Below are positions 14,819 to 23,019 of a stretch of DNA of 48,822 nucleotides, in pieces. Location of the stretch: the NCBI GenBank assembly GCA_036495095.1, contig DASXNK010000063.1, positions 1 to 48,822 on the forward strand, in the 5' to 3' direction. Under the pieces are notes generated by a model, which saw only the letters and a list, made by a program, of their open reading frames with translations, did no database searches and was not told the DNA's origin. How positions within the stretch are numbered: the first letter of the stretch is position 1; each line of letters begins with the position of its first letter. The DNA is from Candidatus Dormiibacterota bacterium (GTDB lineage Bacteria > Chloroflexota > Dormibacteria > Aeolococcales > Aeolococcaceae). Position numbers and translations under genes: made by a program.

Positions 14819-15048
14819 CGGCGCCTCCGTGGTGAGCTTTTCATCGGACAGCTCTCACGATGGGCCCGCGACCTCCAGCGATCCTGGGTGGTTCCTGGGA
14901 GAACGCTGGGAATCCAGCTCGATGCGGAGGGTCGGCGGCTGGGCGGTCTGCACCATGTGCGGTCCGGAATGCTTGGTGGCGGGCGCCGAAGCCATTCCTT
15001 AACGCACGGGGTAGCCTGATCCGGTCCATCATTGGGGGGGAAGATCAA

Positions 15049-15102
15049 ATGCGGCTGACCACGCGCGTCCCGGATTCGCCACCCGTGCGTGCGGCGCGGT
15101 GA
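15049..15102 (+). CDS. Short leader ORF (17 aa) coupled to the hydrolase operon
   Basis: ATG at 15049 is preceded by a very G-rich Shine-Dalgarno (GGGGGGGAAG) and encodes MRLTTRVPDSPPVRAAR. Its stop TGA overlaps the ATG of the next gene as TGATG. The hydrolase gene has no clear ribosome binding site of its own, so ribosomes finishing this ORF probably initiate it. It could be a regulatory leader peptide or simply a translational entry site. The peptide is Arg-rich (four of 17). Confidence 0.5.
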   Translation: MRLTTRVPDSPPVRAAR

Positions 15103-15788
15103 TGGCGCCGCTGACCGTCGCGGCGACTCCATACCCGTTCCTCCTCGACCCCGCGTCGACCGCGCTGCTGATCATCGACATGCAGCGCGACTTCCTCGAG
15201 CCGGGCGGCTTCGGCGCCGCCCTCGGCAACGACGTGAGCCTGCTCCAGGCGGTGGTGCCGCCGCTCCGCCGGGTGCTGAGCGCGGCGCGGGCGGCGGGGC
15301 TGCCGGTGATCCACACCCGCGAGGGCCACCGTCCCGACCTCAGCGACTGCCCGCCGAGCAAGCTGGCGCGCGGCAACCTCCCCAACGGGATCGGCAGCCC
15401 CGGGCCCAAGGGCCGGATCATGGTGCGCGGCGAGCACGGCCACGACATCGTCGACGAGCTCGTTCCGCTCGAGGGCGAGGTGGTCGTCGACAAGCCCGGC
15501 AAGGGCTCGTTCCACGCCACCGACCTGGAGCTGATGCTGCGCAACCGCGGCATCGCCAGCCTGGTGGTCCCCGGGGTGACCACCGAGGTCTGCGTGCACA
15601 CCACGGTGCGCGAGGCCAACGACCGCGGCTTCGAGTGCCTGGTCCTCGAGGACTGCGTCGGCTCCTACTTCCCCGAGTTCCACGAGGTCGGGCTGAGGAT
15701 GATCGCGGCGCAGGGCGGCATCTTCGGCTGGGTCACGTCGTCTCCGCTCCTGCTCGACGCCCTCGCCGCCCTGGAAGGAGAAGCATGA
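15102..15788 (+). CDS. Isochorismatase-like cysteine hydrolase
   Basis: A 228-aa cytoplasmic amidohydrolase of the isochorismatase fold. The Asp-Lys-Cys triad is visible: Asp26 in LLIIDMQRDF, Lys131 in VVDKPGKGSF and Cys164 in GVTTEVCVHTTVREANDRG. HTREGHRPDLSD and the DKPGKGSF loop are shared with biuret/ureide-type hydrolases, including the second hydrolase of this operon, so the substrate is probably an N-carbamoyl or ureide compound. ATG at 15102 overlaps the leader ORF stop; GTG at 15099 is a weaker alternative. It overlaps the permease start by 4 nt (ATGA). The two hydrolases are paralogous in motifs but clearly diverged, suggesting consecutive or distinct substrates. Confidence 0.82.
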   Translation: MAPLTVAATPYPFLLDPASTALLIIDMQRDFLEPGGFGAALGNDVSLLQAVVPPLRRVLSAARAAGLPVIHTREGHRPDLSDCPPSKLARGNLPNGIGSPGPKGRIMVRGEHGHDIVDELVPLEGEVVVDKPGKGSFHATDLELMLRNRGIASLVVPGVTTEVCVHTTVREANDRGFECLVLEDCVGSYFPEFHEVGLRMIAAQGGIFGWVTSSPLLLDALAALEGEA

Positions 15789-17497
15789 CCACCACCACCG
15801 CCCCGCCGACCGACGAGGCACCGGCGCCGCCCTTCCAGGTGCCGATCTGGACCCCGGGCGACCTCAACGCGTTCTTCGGCCTCGGCATCAACCTGCTCGT
15901 CAACGTGCTGGTGCTGGGATCGCTCGCGGCCGGGGTCGTCCACATCAGCGGTCACGACGTCAACGGCGTGATCCTCCCGGCGCTGGGCATCGAGCTGCTC
16001 ATCGGCAACCTCTTCTACTTCACCCTGGCCCGCCGGCTGGCCCGCCGTGAGGGCCGCACCGACGTCACCGCGATGCCCTACGGGCCGAGCGTGCCCCACA
16101 TGTTCATCGTGACCCTGGTGATCATGCTGCCCGTCTACCTGCGCACCCACGACCCGGTGCAGGCCTGGCAGGCCGGCATCGCCTGGGCCTTCATCATCGG
16201 GGTGATCATCCTGATCGGCGCCTTCGTCGGCCCCACGGTGCGACGCCTCACCCCGCGCGCGGCGATGCTGGGGACGCTGGCGGGCATCTCGGTCTCGTTC
16301 ATCTCGATGCGCCCGGCGGCGCAGATGTGGACGGCGCTCTGGATCGCGCTGCCCACCTTCGCGGTGATCCTCATCGGATTCCTCTCCGGGGTGCGGCTGC
16401 CGCGCAACTTCCCGGTGGGCCTGGCCGCGCTGCTGCTCGGCACCGCGATCGCCTGGATCGGCGGCTACATGTCGCTGCCGGCGGTGGGCGACTCGGTGCA
16501 CCAGATCGCCCTCTCGTTGCCGAACCTCGACCCGGGGCGGCTGATCCGCGGCCTGCAGGGCATCTCCCCGCTGCTCGCCACCGCCATCCCGCTCGGCATC
16601 TACAACTTCACCGAGGCGATGAGCAACGTCGAGAGCGCCGCCGCCGCCGGCGACAACTACAACCTGCGCAGCGTGCTGCTCGCCGACGGCACCGGGGCGG
16701 TGATCGGCTCCGCCCTGGGCAGCCCCTTCCCCCCCGCCGTCTACATCGGCCACCCCGGATGGAAGGCCGCGGGCGGCCGCGCCGGCTACTCGCTGGCCAC
16801 CGGCATCAGCGTCTTCCTGCTCTGCGCCCTCGGGCTCTTCCCGCTGCTCGGCGCCCTCCTCCCCATCCCCGCGATCGTGCCGGTGCTGCTCTACATCGGC
16901 CTGGTGATCGGCGCCCAGGCGTTCCGCGCCGTCCCCCGCGCCCACGCCGCCGGGGTGGTGCTGGCGATGATCCCGAACATCGCGGCATGGGCCTCGGGAC
17001 TGGTCGCGGGCGCACTCTCCGCCGCCGGCACCAGCGCCGACAGGGTGGGTGAGACCGCGCTCGCCAACGCCGGCATCATCAACTCCGGGCTGCTCCAGCT
17101 GGGCGAGGGCGCGGTGCTCGCGGGCATGGTGCTCGGCGCCATCGCGGTGCTGCTCATCGACCGCAGGTTCGTGCTCGCCGGGATCTACTGCTTCGTCGGC
17201 GCGGCGCTGGCGACGGTGGGGCTGATCCACGGCGGCCAGGTGGGCTTCTGGGTGTCGCCGAGCGTCGCGCTCGGGTACGCGCTCACCGGCGTGGTGTGCT
17301 TCGGCTTCAGCCTGCTCGGCGTCCCCGTCCGCGAGGTCGACCCCACCGACTCCAACGACGTCGCCGGCGTCGACGACTCGCCCGCCCCGACGCTGCGGCT
17401 GCCGCAGATGCCGCGACTCCGCGGCCGCACCGCGGAGGTTGCGCTCGCCGGCGAGAGTGTGGCCGTCGCCGTACCCCTGGAGGAGGCGGCGCCGTGA
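15785..17497 (+). CDS. NCS2-type (xanthine/uracil family) permease
   Basis: A 570-aa integral membrane transporter with about 12-14 hydrophobic segments. It has the substrate-region segments of the nucleobase-cation symporter-2 superfamily: [33 protein letters not shown] and [19 protein letters not shown]. Members import purines, pyrimidines or related ureides with a proton. AAGGAG precedes the ATG at 15785, which overlaps the previous stop; the gene ends in a GTGA overlap with the next hydrolase. The cytoplasmic C-tail after the last helix (about residue 520 on) is hydrophilic. Being flanked by two cysteine hydrolases points to import of the compound they cleave, such as biuret, triuret or a ureide. 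Confidence 0.82.
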   Translation: MTTTTAPPTDEAPAPPFQVPIWTPGDLNAFFGLGINLLVNVLVLGSLAAGVVHISGHDVNGVILPALGIELLIGNLFYFTLARRLARREGRTDVTAMPYGPSVPHMFIVTLVIMLPVYLRTHDPVQAWQAGIAWAFIIGVIILIGAFVGPTVRRLTPRAAMLGTLAGISVSFISMRPAAQMWTALWIALPTFAVILIGFLSGVRLPRNFPVGLAALLLGTAIAWIGGYMSLPAVGDSVHQIALSLPNLDPGRLIRGLQGISPLLATAIPLGIYNFTEAMSNVESAAAAGDNYNLRSVLLADGTGAVIGSALGSPFPPAVYIGHPGWKAAGGRAGYSLATGISVFLLCALGLFPLLGALLPIPAIVPVLLYIGLVIGAQAFRAVPRAHAAGVVLAMIPNIAAWASGLVAGALSAAGTSADRVGETALANAGIINSGLLQLGEGAVLAGMVLGAIAVLLIDRRFVLAGIYCFVGAALATVGLIHGGQVGFWVSPSVALGYALTGVVCFGFSLLGVPVREVDPTDSNDVAGVDDSPAPTLRLPQMPRLRGRTAEVALAGESVAVAVPLEEAAP

Positions 17498-18168
17498 GCG
17501 GGGTGGTGGCCGACCCCTACACCTGGCCGTACGACGGCGACGTCGACCCCGCACACACCGCGCTGGTCTGCATCGACTGGCAGACCGACTTCTGCGGCGA
17601 GGGCGGCTACGTCGACACCATGGGCTACGACCTCGCCCTCACCCGGGCACCCCTGGAGCCGACCGTGCGCGTCCTCGCCGCGGCGCGCAGCCAGGGGATG
17701 ATGGTGGTCCACACCCGCGAGGGTCACCAGCCCGACCTCTCCGACCTCCCCGCGAACAAGCGGTGGCGCTCCGGGCGCCTCGGCGCCGAGATCGGCACCG
17801 AGGGCCCGTGCGGACGCATCCTGGTGCGCGGCGAGCCGGGGTGGGAGATCGTCCCCGAGGTCACCCCGATGCCCGGCGAGGTGATCATCGACAAGCCCGG
17901 CAAGGGCGCCTTCTACGCCACCTCGCTCGACCTGGTGCTGCGCGTCGGCGGCATCACCCACCTGGTGCTCACCGGCATCACCACCGACGTCTGCGTGCAC
18001 ACCACCATGCGCGAGGCCAACGACCGGGGCTACGAGTGCCTGATCCTCTCCGACTGCACCGGCGCCACCGACCCCGAGAACCACAGGGCGGCGCTGCGGA
18101 TGGTGACGATGCAGGGCGGCGTCTTCGGCGCCGTGGCCACCTCCGACGCGCTGCTCGCCGCGCTGTGA
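17494..18168 (+). CDS. biuH: Biuret hydrolase-like cysteine hydrolase
   Basis: A 224-aa isochorismatase-fold enzyme. Biuret hydrolases convert biuret to allophanate and ammonia; related triuret hydrolases act one step earlier. Triad: Asp28 in VCIDWQTDF, Lys134 in [10 protein letters not shown], Cys167 in [11 protein letters not shown]. Segments [32 protein letters not shown] and NDRGYECL are, from memory, strongly like characterised biuret hydrolases; the biuret versus triuret choice needs a proper comparison. GTG at 17494 follows a GGAGGAGG-type site and overlaps the permease stop by 4 nt. The end overlaps the AtzH-like gene by 4 nt. No allophanate hydrolase gene is in the window. Confidence 0.72.
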   Translation: MSGVVADPYTWPYDGDVDPAHTALVCIDWQTDFCGEGGYVDTMGYDLALTRAPLEPTVRVLAAARSQGMMVVHTREGHQPDLSDLPANKRWRSGRLGAEIGTEGPCGRILVRGEPGWEIVPEVTPMPGEVIIDKPGKGAFYATSLDLVLRVGGITHLVLTGITTDVCVHTTMREANDRGYECLILSDCTGATDPENHRAALRMVTMQGGVFGAVATSDALLAAL

Positions 18169-18548
18169 GCGCCGCCGCGGGCGCGCTGCAGGACGAGCGC
18201 GTGGTCGCCGAGGTGCGCGCGCAGTTCGACGCCTACGAGACCGCGCTGCTCGCCAACGACGTCGAGGCGCTCGACGGGTTCTTCTGGTCCAGCGACCGGG
18301 CGATCCGGTACGGCATCGCCGAAACCCTCTACGGTGCGGAGGAGATCGCCGCCTACCGGCGCACCGTCACCCGCGGGGCCTGGGACCGGGACCTCACCCG
18401 GGTGGAGGTGCGCACCTTCGGGAACGACGCCGCAGTGGTGGCGGCGGAATGGTCGTGGGAGGAGCAGTCGGGCCGGCAGACCCAAACCTGGGTGCGGCTG
18501 CCCGAGGGCTGGCGAATCGTCTGCGGACACGTCTCGCTGGCTCCGTGA
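18165..18548 (+). CDS. AtzH/HpxZ-like (DUF3225) protein
   Basis: A 127-aa SnoaL/NTF2-like fold protein with the DUF3225 pattern: [78 protein letters not shown]. AtzH is a small protein of the cyanuric acid/1-carboxybiuret pathway and HpxZ of oxalurate catabolism; in both cases it accompanies an amidase. GTG at 18165 overlaps the biuret-hydrolase-like stop (GTGA). Its presence supports a ureide/biuret role for the whole cassette. The partner amidase (AtzE/HpxY-like) is not present here. Confidence 0.78.
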   Translation: MSAAAGALQDERVVAEVRAQFDAYETALLANDVEALDGFFWSSDRAIRYGIAETLYGAEEIAAYRRTVTRGAWDRDLTRVEVRTFGNDAAVVAAEWSWEEQSGRQTQTWVRLPEGWRIVCGHVSLAP

Positions 18549-18570
18549 ACGGCGGGTAACCCTGGTCGCG

Positions 18571-18576
18571 CATAAT
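18571..18576 (+). promoter_or_regulatory. Possible -10 element upstream of the Arg-rich protein gene
   Basis: CATAAT, a 5/6 match to the sigma-70 consensus, lies about 85 bases before ATG 18662 in an otherwise GC-rich gap just after the hydrolase operon. No good -35 hexamer is visible at 16-18 bases, so this is tentative. Confidence 0.25.
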
Positions 18577-18661
18577 GGCGGCCATCGCACGTGCATCCCT
18601 GATGGCGATGCGACGCACACAAACGATGCGCGCCCATGTCCGCACCTCCGGAGGCAGTCCC

Positions 18662-19237
18662 ATGGCGAGAGCCCGTCAGACGCCAGCGGCGCCCGCGCCG
18701 CCGTCGCGCCGGCGGCGTGCCGCCGGAGCCGATACGTTGCGCAGCGCCGCCGACGACTTTCTGTCCCGCTTCGGCGGGCTGGTGGACGAGATCGTCGGGC
18801 TCCGCGAGGCGCTCGAGCAGGCGCAGCAGGAGAACCTCCGGCTCCGTGACGAGCTCGCCGAGGGCATCGACCTCTTCCGTGACGCGCGCGCCCTGGTGGT
18901 TCGCGCCGAGGCCCCGGTGCGCGGACGCGGCCGGGGCGGAGCCCGCTCGGCCGCCGAGCCGGGCCGTGGCCGCTCTCGCGCCGCCGCCCCGGCTCGCGTC
19001 GCCGGGCGGACTCGCACCCGCCCCGCCAACGGCAGGGTGACCCCCGCGGCGGTGACCGCCGACGTGGTGCGCGCGGTCATCGGCAGGATGGGCAGCGCCA
19101 CCGCGGGCGAGATCGCCCAGCAGATCACCTCGGCGGGGACGCCGGTGTCGGGACGCGCGATCCGCCACATCGCCAAGGTGGCGGGGGCGGTGGCCCGGCC
19201 CGGCGAGGGCGGGCGCATGGTCTACACCCTGAGCTGA
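18662..19237 (+). CDS. Coiled-coil, Arg/Ala-rich linker and winged-helix-like protein
   Basis: A 191-aa protein of unknown function with three parts: a basic N-terminus and amphipathic helix (LRSAADDFLSRFGGLVDEIVG) leading to a heptad-like coiled coil (REALEQAQQENLRLRDELAEG, about 40-75), a very basic Arg/Ala/Gly linker (about 85-125), and a C-terminal domain (about 128-191) that resembles a small winged helix (VTADVVRAVIGRMGSATAGEI; VSGRAIRHIAKVAGAVAR). A dimeric nucleic-acid-binding protein is a plausible reading of basic linker plus winged helix. ATG at 18662 has GGAGG eight bases upstream; the longer frame from 18575 lacks one. It is separate from the upstream operon by 113 bases. Confidence 0.65.
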   Translation: MARARQTPAAPAPPSRRRRAAGADTLRSAADDFLSRFGGLVDEIVGLREALEQAQQENLRLRDELAEGIDLFRDARALVVRAEAPVRGRGRGGARSAAEPGRGRSRAAAPARVAGRTRTRPANGRVTPAAVTADVVRAVIGRMGSATAGEIAQQITSAGTPVSGRAIRHIAKVAGAVARPGEGGRMVYTLS

Positions 19238-19314
19238 CCGCGGCCCGGGCGCGCCGCTGTGACGATCCTGCCGCGCGGTCAGGGCGGGCGGAATCGCGTC
19301 GGTACAGTGGCCGC

Positions 19315-19992
19315 ATGGGCGCCTCCTCCTCCCCCACCCCCGCGCAGGAGGCTCGCGCCCAGCGGCTCCTGGTCGAGCTGGTCACCCGCACCGGCCTGGG
19401 CCGTGGCGCCTCGCAGCTGCGGGTCGACGACGTGCGCATCGTCAAGGGCAGGACCACCGCGCTGATCGTGGTCGCCGTCTATCACGAGGTCGGCAGCCGC
19501 CGCCGGCACTCGATCGCGATCGGTGCGGACCCCGGCGCCGACGCCTGGGACCAGCTGAGCGACGCCGAGGTGACCGCCCTGCTGGCCCGCGATGCCGCCG
19601 CCTTCCTCGACGGCCACCACTGGCAGCGGCTGATCGGGGTCGGCCTCCGCGCCGCCGCCGCCCTGGGCGCGCTGGCCACCGTCGCCGCGGTGCTGCTCGG
19701 CAGCCAGACCGGGCTCGGCCTCCCGACTCTCGGGTTCGCCGTCCTCGCCGCCACCCAGCTGATCACCGCGGCACTGGGCCGCGGGCTCGACCTCCAGGCC
19801 GACCGGCGCAGCGTGGTGATGACCGGGAACGCCGCCGCGCTCGCCGGCTGCTACCGGCGCGAGGCCGCGACCGGCCCGGGACCCACCGGCGGCCTGGGCC
19901 GGGTGATCACCGCCTGGCGGCGCCTCGCCGTCGGCCGCGCCGCCGCCGATCAGCGCCTCGCCCACATCGCCGCGACCGCCGACCCGAGCTGA
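19315..19992 (+). CDS. Two-helix membrane protein with M48-like motif remnant
   Basis: A 225-aa protein with a cytoplasmic N-terminal domain (LVELVTRTGLGRGASQLRVDDVRIV, then beta strands ALIVVAVYHEV and HSIAIGADPG), two transmembrane helices at about 107-128 and 133-152, and a C-terminal segment LDLQADRRSVVMTGNAAALAG. The last segment resembles the ExxAD..A...G....AL pattern following the second membrane helix of M48 metallopeptidases, but the zinc-binding HExxH is missing (only DGHHW is present). It is therefore unlikely to be an active peptidase. Function unknown. ATG at 19315 has no strong Shine-Dalgarno. Confidence 0.55.
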   Translation: MGASSSPTPAQEARAQRLLVELVTRTGLGRGASQLRVDDVRIVKGRTTALIVVAVYHEVGSRRRHSIAIGADPGADAWDQLSDAEVTALLARDAAAFLDGHHWQRLIGVGLRAAAALGALATVAAVLLGSQTGLGLPTLGFAVLAATQLITAALGRGLDLQADRRSVVMTGNAAALAGCYRREAATGPGPTGGLGRVITAWRRLAVGRAAADQRLAHIAATADPS

Positions 19993-20012
19993 GGCCCCGG
20001 CCCGGGCGCCGG

Positions 20013-20501
20013 TCAGTAGGTGCCGTTGGACCGGTGGAGGCCGTTGCCGCTGGCACCGCCCCCGTTGAGGTCGACGCTGCTCTGCTGGCACTGTCGCAGC
20101 GCCCAGGCGCTGAGCCGCTCGATCTGGGTGAGCGCCGCGACCCGGTCCTGCACCGCGGTGCAGCGACGGGCGGTCTCGATCAGCTCGGCGATCTCGGCGA
20201 GCAGGAAGTCCTCGGCGGCGAGGCTCGCCGCGGGCCGGTGGGCACCGCTCTGGGTGCAGACCGGCAGCGGCCCGGTGTGACCGTTGCCACCGTCGGCGCG
20301 CACCGACACCTCGTGGCCGCAGGCGCGGCAGCGTGCGACGAAACGGTAGCCGTGCTGGCTGGAGCGGCGGCTGAAACCGCCGAGGCAGTGCCCCCGGTCC
20401 TGCGCCGCCGTGGTGACGATGCCGATCGCCTCGATGGCGACCAGCTGTGACGGGCTGGTACGACTGCCGTTCAGACCGTTCAGCCCATCCGCTCGACGCA
20501 C
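20013..20501 (-). CDS. Hypothetical protein with possible zinc-ribbon
   Basis: A 162-aa protein that I do not recognise. Residues around 37-85 contain a HC, a CRAC pair and a later C (GHCLGG, ARCRACGHEV, LPVCTQ), the spacing of a small zinc-binding ribbon. The second half is helical (AAEDFLLAEIAELIETARRC, RVAALTQIERLSAWALRQC) and the C-terminus is Asn/Gly-rich. GTG at 20501 has GAGG seven bases upstream. The gene stands alone, downstream of the pseudokinase gene on the same strand with a 200-base gap in which no other gene was seen. Confidence 0.5.
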   Translation of the reverse strand: MRRADGLNGLNGSRTSPSQLVAIEAIGIVTTAAQDRGHCLGGFSRRSSQHGYRFVARCRACGHEVSVRADGGNGHTGPLPVCTQSGAHRPAASLAAEDFLLAEIAELIETARRCTAVQDRVAALTQIERLSAWALRQCQQSSVDLNGGGASGNGLHRSNGTY

Positions 20502-20702
20502 CGCGACCTCGACCCCCTGGACCGGCGGCGTCGGGTGCGGCCACTCGCCACACCCCGCCTCATCGTTTCAAGACACCTCGCCGCCACCACACATAGCACG
20601 CGGCCCCAGATCCGTCCAGCCGCGCCCCCGGCGGACCGCCCACCCCCCGACGGTACACGCACGACCCGTCCGGTGCACACCGGTCCGGCCTCGGGGTGAC
20701 GA

Positions 20703-22124
20703 TCAGCCCACCGTTCGCACGGTGATCGCCTGAGCGGACGCCGTCCCGGTCGGGCCGAAATGCATGCACAGCCCGTGCCGGTGGACGGAGTCGGCGCCCA
20801 CCGCGTACTCCAACGCGTTGTCCTCGGCGTGCACGTCGCCGCCCCGGACCCGCCACTCGAAGTACTGGCCGCGGGCGCTGACGGCGCCCACCGGGCGGGA
20901 GTGGTACCGGCTGCCGTTGACGATCAGGGTGACGTCGGAGAACGCCTCCGGCGAGGCGGTGCGCTGGGGCACGTCGGACGACAGCCACACCCCGACGAGG
21001 TAGATGCTCCCCCTCACCCGCGGGCCCGCAAACGTGTAGACGAACGAGCCCACGTCCCGGCCGCAGGCGCGGGTGACCGACGCGGGGGCACCCGGGGCGG
21101 GGCGGTCGGGGGTGAGCGCCGGGCCGGCGACGTTCCACCTCGACACCGCCGCCCAGTGCGAGGGATCGATGGACATGGTGCGGGCGGAGTCGTCGACCGG
21201 GGCGACGTGCTCGGAGAGGCGCACCACGTCGCCGGCGAGGCGGGGGGCCAGGATCATCCCGCTGAAGGTCAGCACCAGCGCCGCGGCCGCCGCGCCGTAG
21301 AGCGCGGTGCGTCGCGAGATCCGGCGCCCCGGCGGCGGCGGCGGAGGGAGGGCCGGCGCGACCGCCGCCGGCGCCGGCTCGGCCGCGTCCGGGGTCTCGG
21401 GCGGTGCCCCGGCGAGCGCATCGCGGAGGTCGTGGCCCAGCGCCGCGGCGGGCGCCGGCCGTTCCGCCGAGTCCGGCGACATCGCCCGCTCCAGCACCTC
21501 GCGCAGGGCGTCGGGAGAACCGCCGCCGATCGAGGTGCGCAGGGTCGCCGCCAGCGCGCTGACGTCGGCCTCCGCCGACAGCGGTGCCGGCTGGTCCTCA
21601 CCGGAGTCGAGCTGGGCGACCAGCTGCGCGAGGCCGAGGTCGGCGAGCCGCGGCTCACCCAGGGCGGAGACCAGGATGCACTCGGGGCGGATGCCGCCGT
21701 GGAGGGCTCCGGCGGCGTGCGCCGCCTCCAGGGCCGAGGCGACCGCGGCGCCGGCGCCGGCGACGTCCCGCCAGGCCAGGCCGCCGCTGTCGTGGACCCG
21801 GTCGGCGAGCGAGCCCCCCGGCTCGGTGGTGCTCACGACATAGCCGCGACCGGTGCCGGTGACGCCGGTGGCGAGCACGGTGGTGAGATGCGGATGGGCG
21901 GGGAGGCCCTCCAATGCGCGCAGCCGGCCGCGAAGCTCGCTGCGGGTCTCCTCGTCGAGGGCGGTGACGCGCAGCAGGCGCACCTCGACAAAGCGCTCGG
22001 CCTCGGTGTCCCAGGCGCGGCAGACGACTCCGCAGCTGTCCCGGCGCACCTCCTCGGCCCGCTCGTATCCCGGGATCTCCAGCGACGCTGCGCGTCCCGG
22101 CCGCCTGCTCGCCCGGCGGGCCAT
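20703..22124 (-). CDS. Transmembrane pseudokinase (Ser/Thr kinase-like)
   Basis: A 473-aa protein with an N-terminal kinase-like domain (about 15-240), a Pro-rich linker, a transmembrane helix at about 274-296 and a 175-residue extracellular domain. The kinase motifs are degenerate: the beta3 Lys position reads VEVRLL (Arg49), the catalytic loop reads LHGGIRPECIL (His142-Gly-Gly instead of HRD), and the metal-binding motif reads DLG (162-164). Without the catalytic Asp it should not phosphorylate. Topology matches PknB-type receptors with a cytoplasmic regulator and an external sensor. The outer domain (SIYLVGVWLSS, GQYFEWRV) looks beta-rich. It may bind ATP or an active kinase as a scaffold. 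Start ATG 22124 lies about 29 bases after a predicted transcription start. Confidence 0.75.
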   Translation of the reverse strand: MARRASRRPGRAASLEIPGYERAEEVRRDSCGVVCRAWDTEAERFVEVRLLRVTALDEETRSELRGRLRALEGLPAHPHLTTVLATGVTGTGRGYVVSTTEPGGSLADRVHDSGGLAWRDVAGAGAAVASALEAAHAAGALHGGIRPECILVSALGEPRLADLGLAQLVAQLDSGEDQPAPLSAEADVSALAATLRTSIGGGSPDALREVLERAMSPDSAERPAPAAALGHDLRDALAGAPPETPDAAEPAPAAVAPALPPPPPPGRRISRRTALYGAAAAALVLTFSGMILAPRLAGDVVRLSEHVAPVDDSARTMSIDPSHWAAVSRWNVAGPALTPDRPAPGAPASVTRACGRDVGSFVYTFAGPRVRGSIYLVGVWLSSDVPQRTASPEAFSDVTLIVNGSRYHSRPVGAVSARGQYFEWRVRGGDVHAEDNALEYAVGADSVHRHGLCMHFGPTGTASAQAITVRTVG

Positions 22125-22159
22125 GGTCAGAGCTCCGCTGCCGGTTTGGTGAATGGCGC

Positions 22160-22165
22160 ATTGTA
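22160..22165 (-). promoter_or_regulatory. Candidate -10 box of the pseudokinase gene
   Basis: On the minus strand TACAAT (22165 down to 22160) is a 5/6 match to TATAAT, in an AT-richer patch 36-41 bases before the ATG at 22124. The -35 region is not well conserved. The same 156-bp gap also serves the divergent exported protein gene. Confidence 0.4.
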
Positions 22166-22280
22166 TGCCCCGGACATCGATGACGTCTGACGCACCCTCT
22201 GTCCCGGCCGCCGGATCGTTGCATCACCGTCGCCCCGGCCCAACCGCCCCGCGCTCGGGGACGCCGCATGATTGCCGGTG

Positions 22281-22997
22281 ATGACCGACTCCGGCCGCAC
22301 CGGCCTGGCCGTCGCCGGCGCCGGCGCGCTGATCGCGGTGGCCGCGGTCTCGCTCCTCGTGGTGGTGAGCCGGTCGGCGGGGAGCAACGGCGAGTGGCCG
22401 CGCAGCGGGGCGCAGATCCTCGCCGACAGCCGCGCCAGCCTGCTCTCGGCGCGGTCCGTGCACCTCTCCGGCACCGTGGTCACCGGCGTGCGGACCGACG
22501 TCTACGACATCACCGAGGGGCAGGGGTCGGCGGTCGGGAGGATCACCGCCGACGGCGCGCCGGTGAACGTCCGGGTGGTGGGCTCGGACCTGTACCTGCA
22601 GGGTCGCCAGTTCGTCACCACCCTCGCCGGGCCCGAGGCCGGTGCACGGATCGGCGAGGGGTGGGTGAGGGGGTCGCTCGACGATCCGGCGCTCGCCCGC
22701 TTCGCCCCCCTCCGCCTCTCCGGCCTCGCCACCCTGATGACGGCCGGCGTCCAGGGTGGCGTCGACAAGGGCGCGACATCGGTCCACGGCGGGCTCACGG
22801 TGGGGAGCCTGGAGACCGGCGGCTCGGTCACCACCGTGGCCCTCGACGGCACCCCGTATCCGCAGTCGCTCACCGCGACGGTCGTCACCGACGAGGGCGA
22901 GGCGAGGGCCTCGCTCACCCTCTCCGGATACGACACGCCCCTGCCCGAGGTGACCGCCCCCGGGATCGCCCCGCCCCTCCCCGCGCCCTCGACCTGA
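22281..22997 (+). CDS. Exported LppX/LprG-like protein
   Basis: A 238-aa protein with an N-terminal signal/anchor helix (AVAGAGALIAVAAVSLLVVVSRS) followed by a domain with the alternating pattern of the LppX/LprAFG lipid-binding fold: SARSVHLSGTVVTG, NVRVVGSDLYLQGRQF, GEGWVRGSLDD, ASLTLSGYDTPLPEVTAP. Members sit outside the membrane and bind lipids or act as cell-envelope carriers. No lipobox cysteine follows the hydrophobic stretch, so it is probably membrane-anchored by the helix rather than a lipoprotein. ATG at 22281 is preferred; GTG 22278 and TTG 22272 are in frame. It diverges from the pseudokinase gene. Confidence 0.6.
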   Translation: MTDSGRTGLAVAGAGALIAVAAVSLLVVVSRSAGSNGEWPRSGAQILADSRASLLSARSVHLSGTVVTGVRTDVYDITEGQGSAVGRITADGAPVNVRVVGSDLYLQGRQFVTTLAGPEAGARIGEGWVRGSLDDPALARFAPLRLSGLATLMTAGVQGGVDKGATSVHGGLTVGSLETGGSVTTVALDGTPYPQSLTATVVTDEGEARASLTLSGYDTPLPEVTAPGIAPPLPAPST

Positions 22998-23019
22998 CCC
23001 ATCGGTGAAGATGCCGGCC

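Noticed and set aside
14850-15048. Guanidine or other nitrogen-related riboswitch upstream of the hydrolase operon
   Set aside because: I looked for conserved guanidine-I and -II features and did not see them; only a leader ORF with a strong Shine-Dalgarno could be supported.
19315-19992. M48-family metallopeptidase
   Set aside because: The membrane topology and a QAD..A...G segment are reminiscent, but the HExxH zinc motif is missing, so a peptidase call is not supported.
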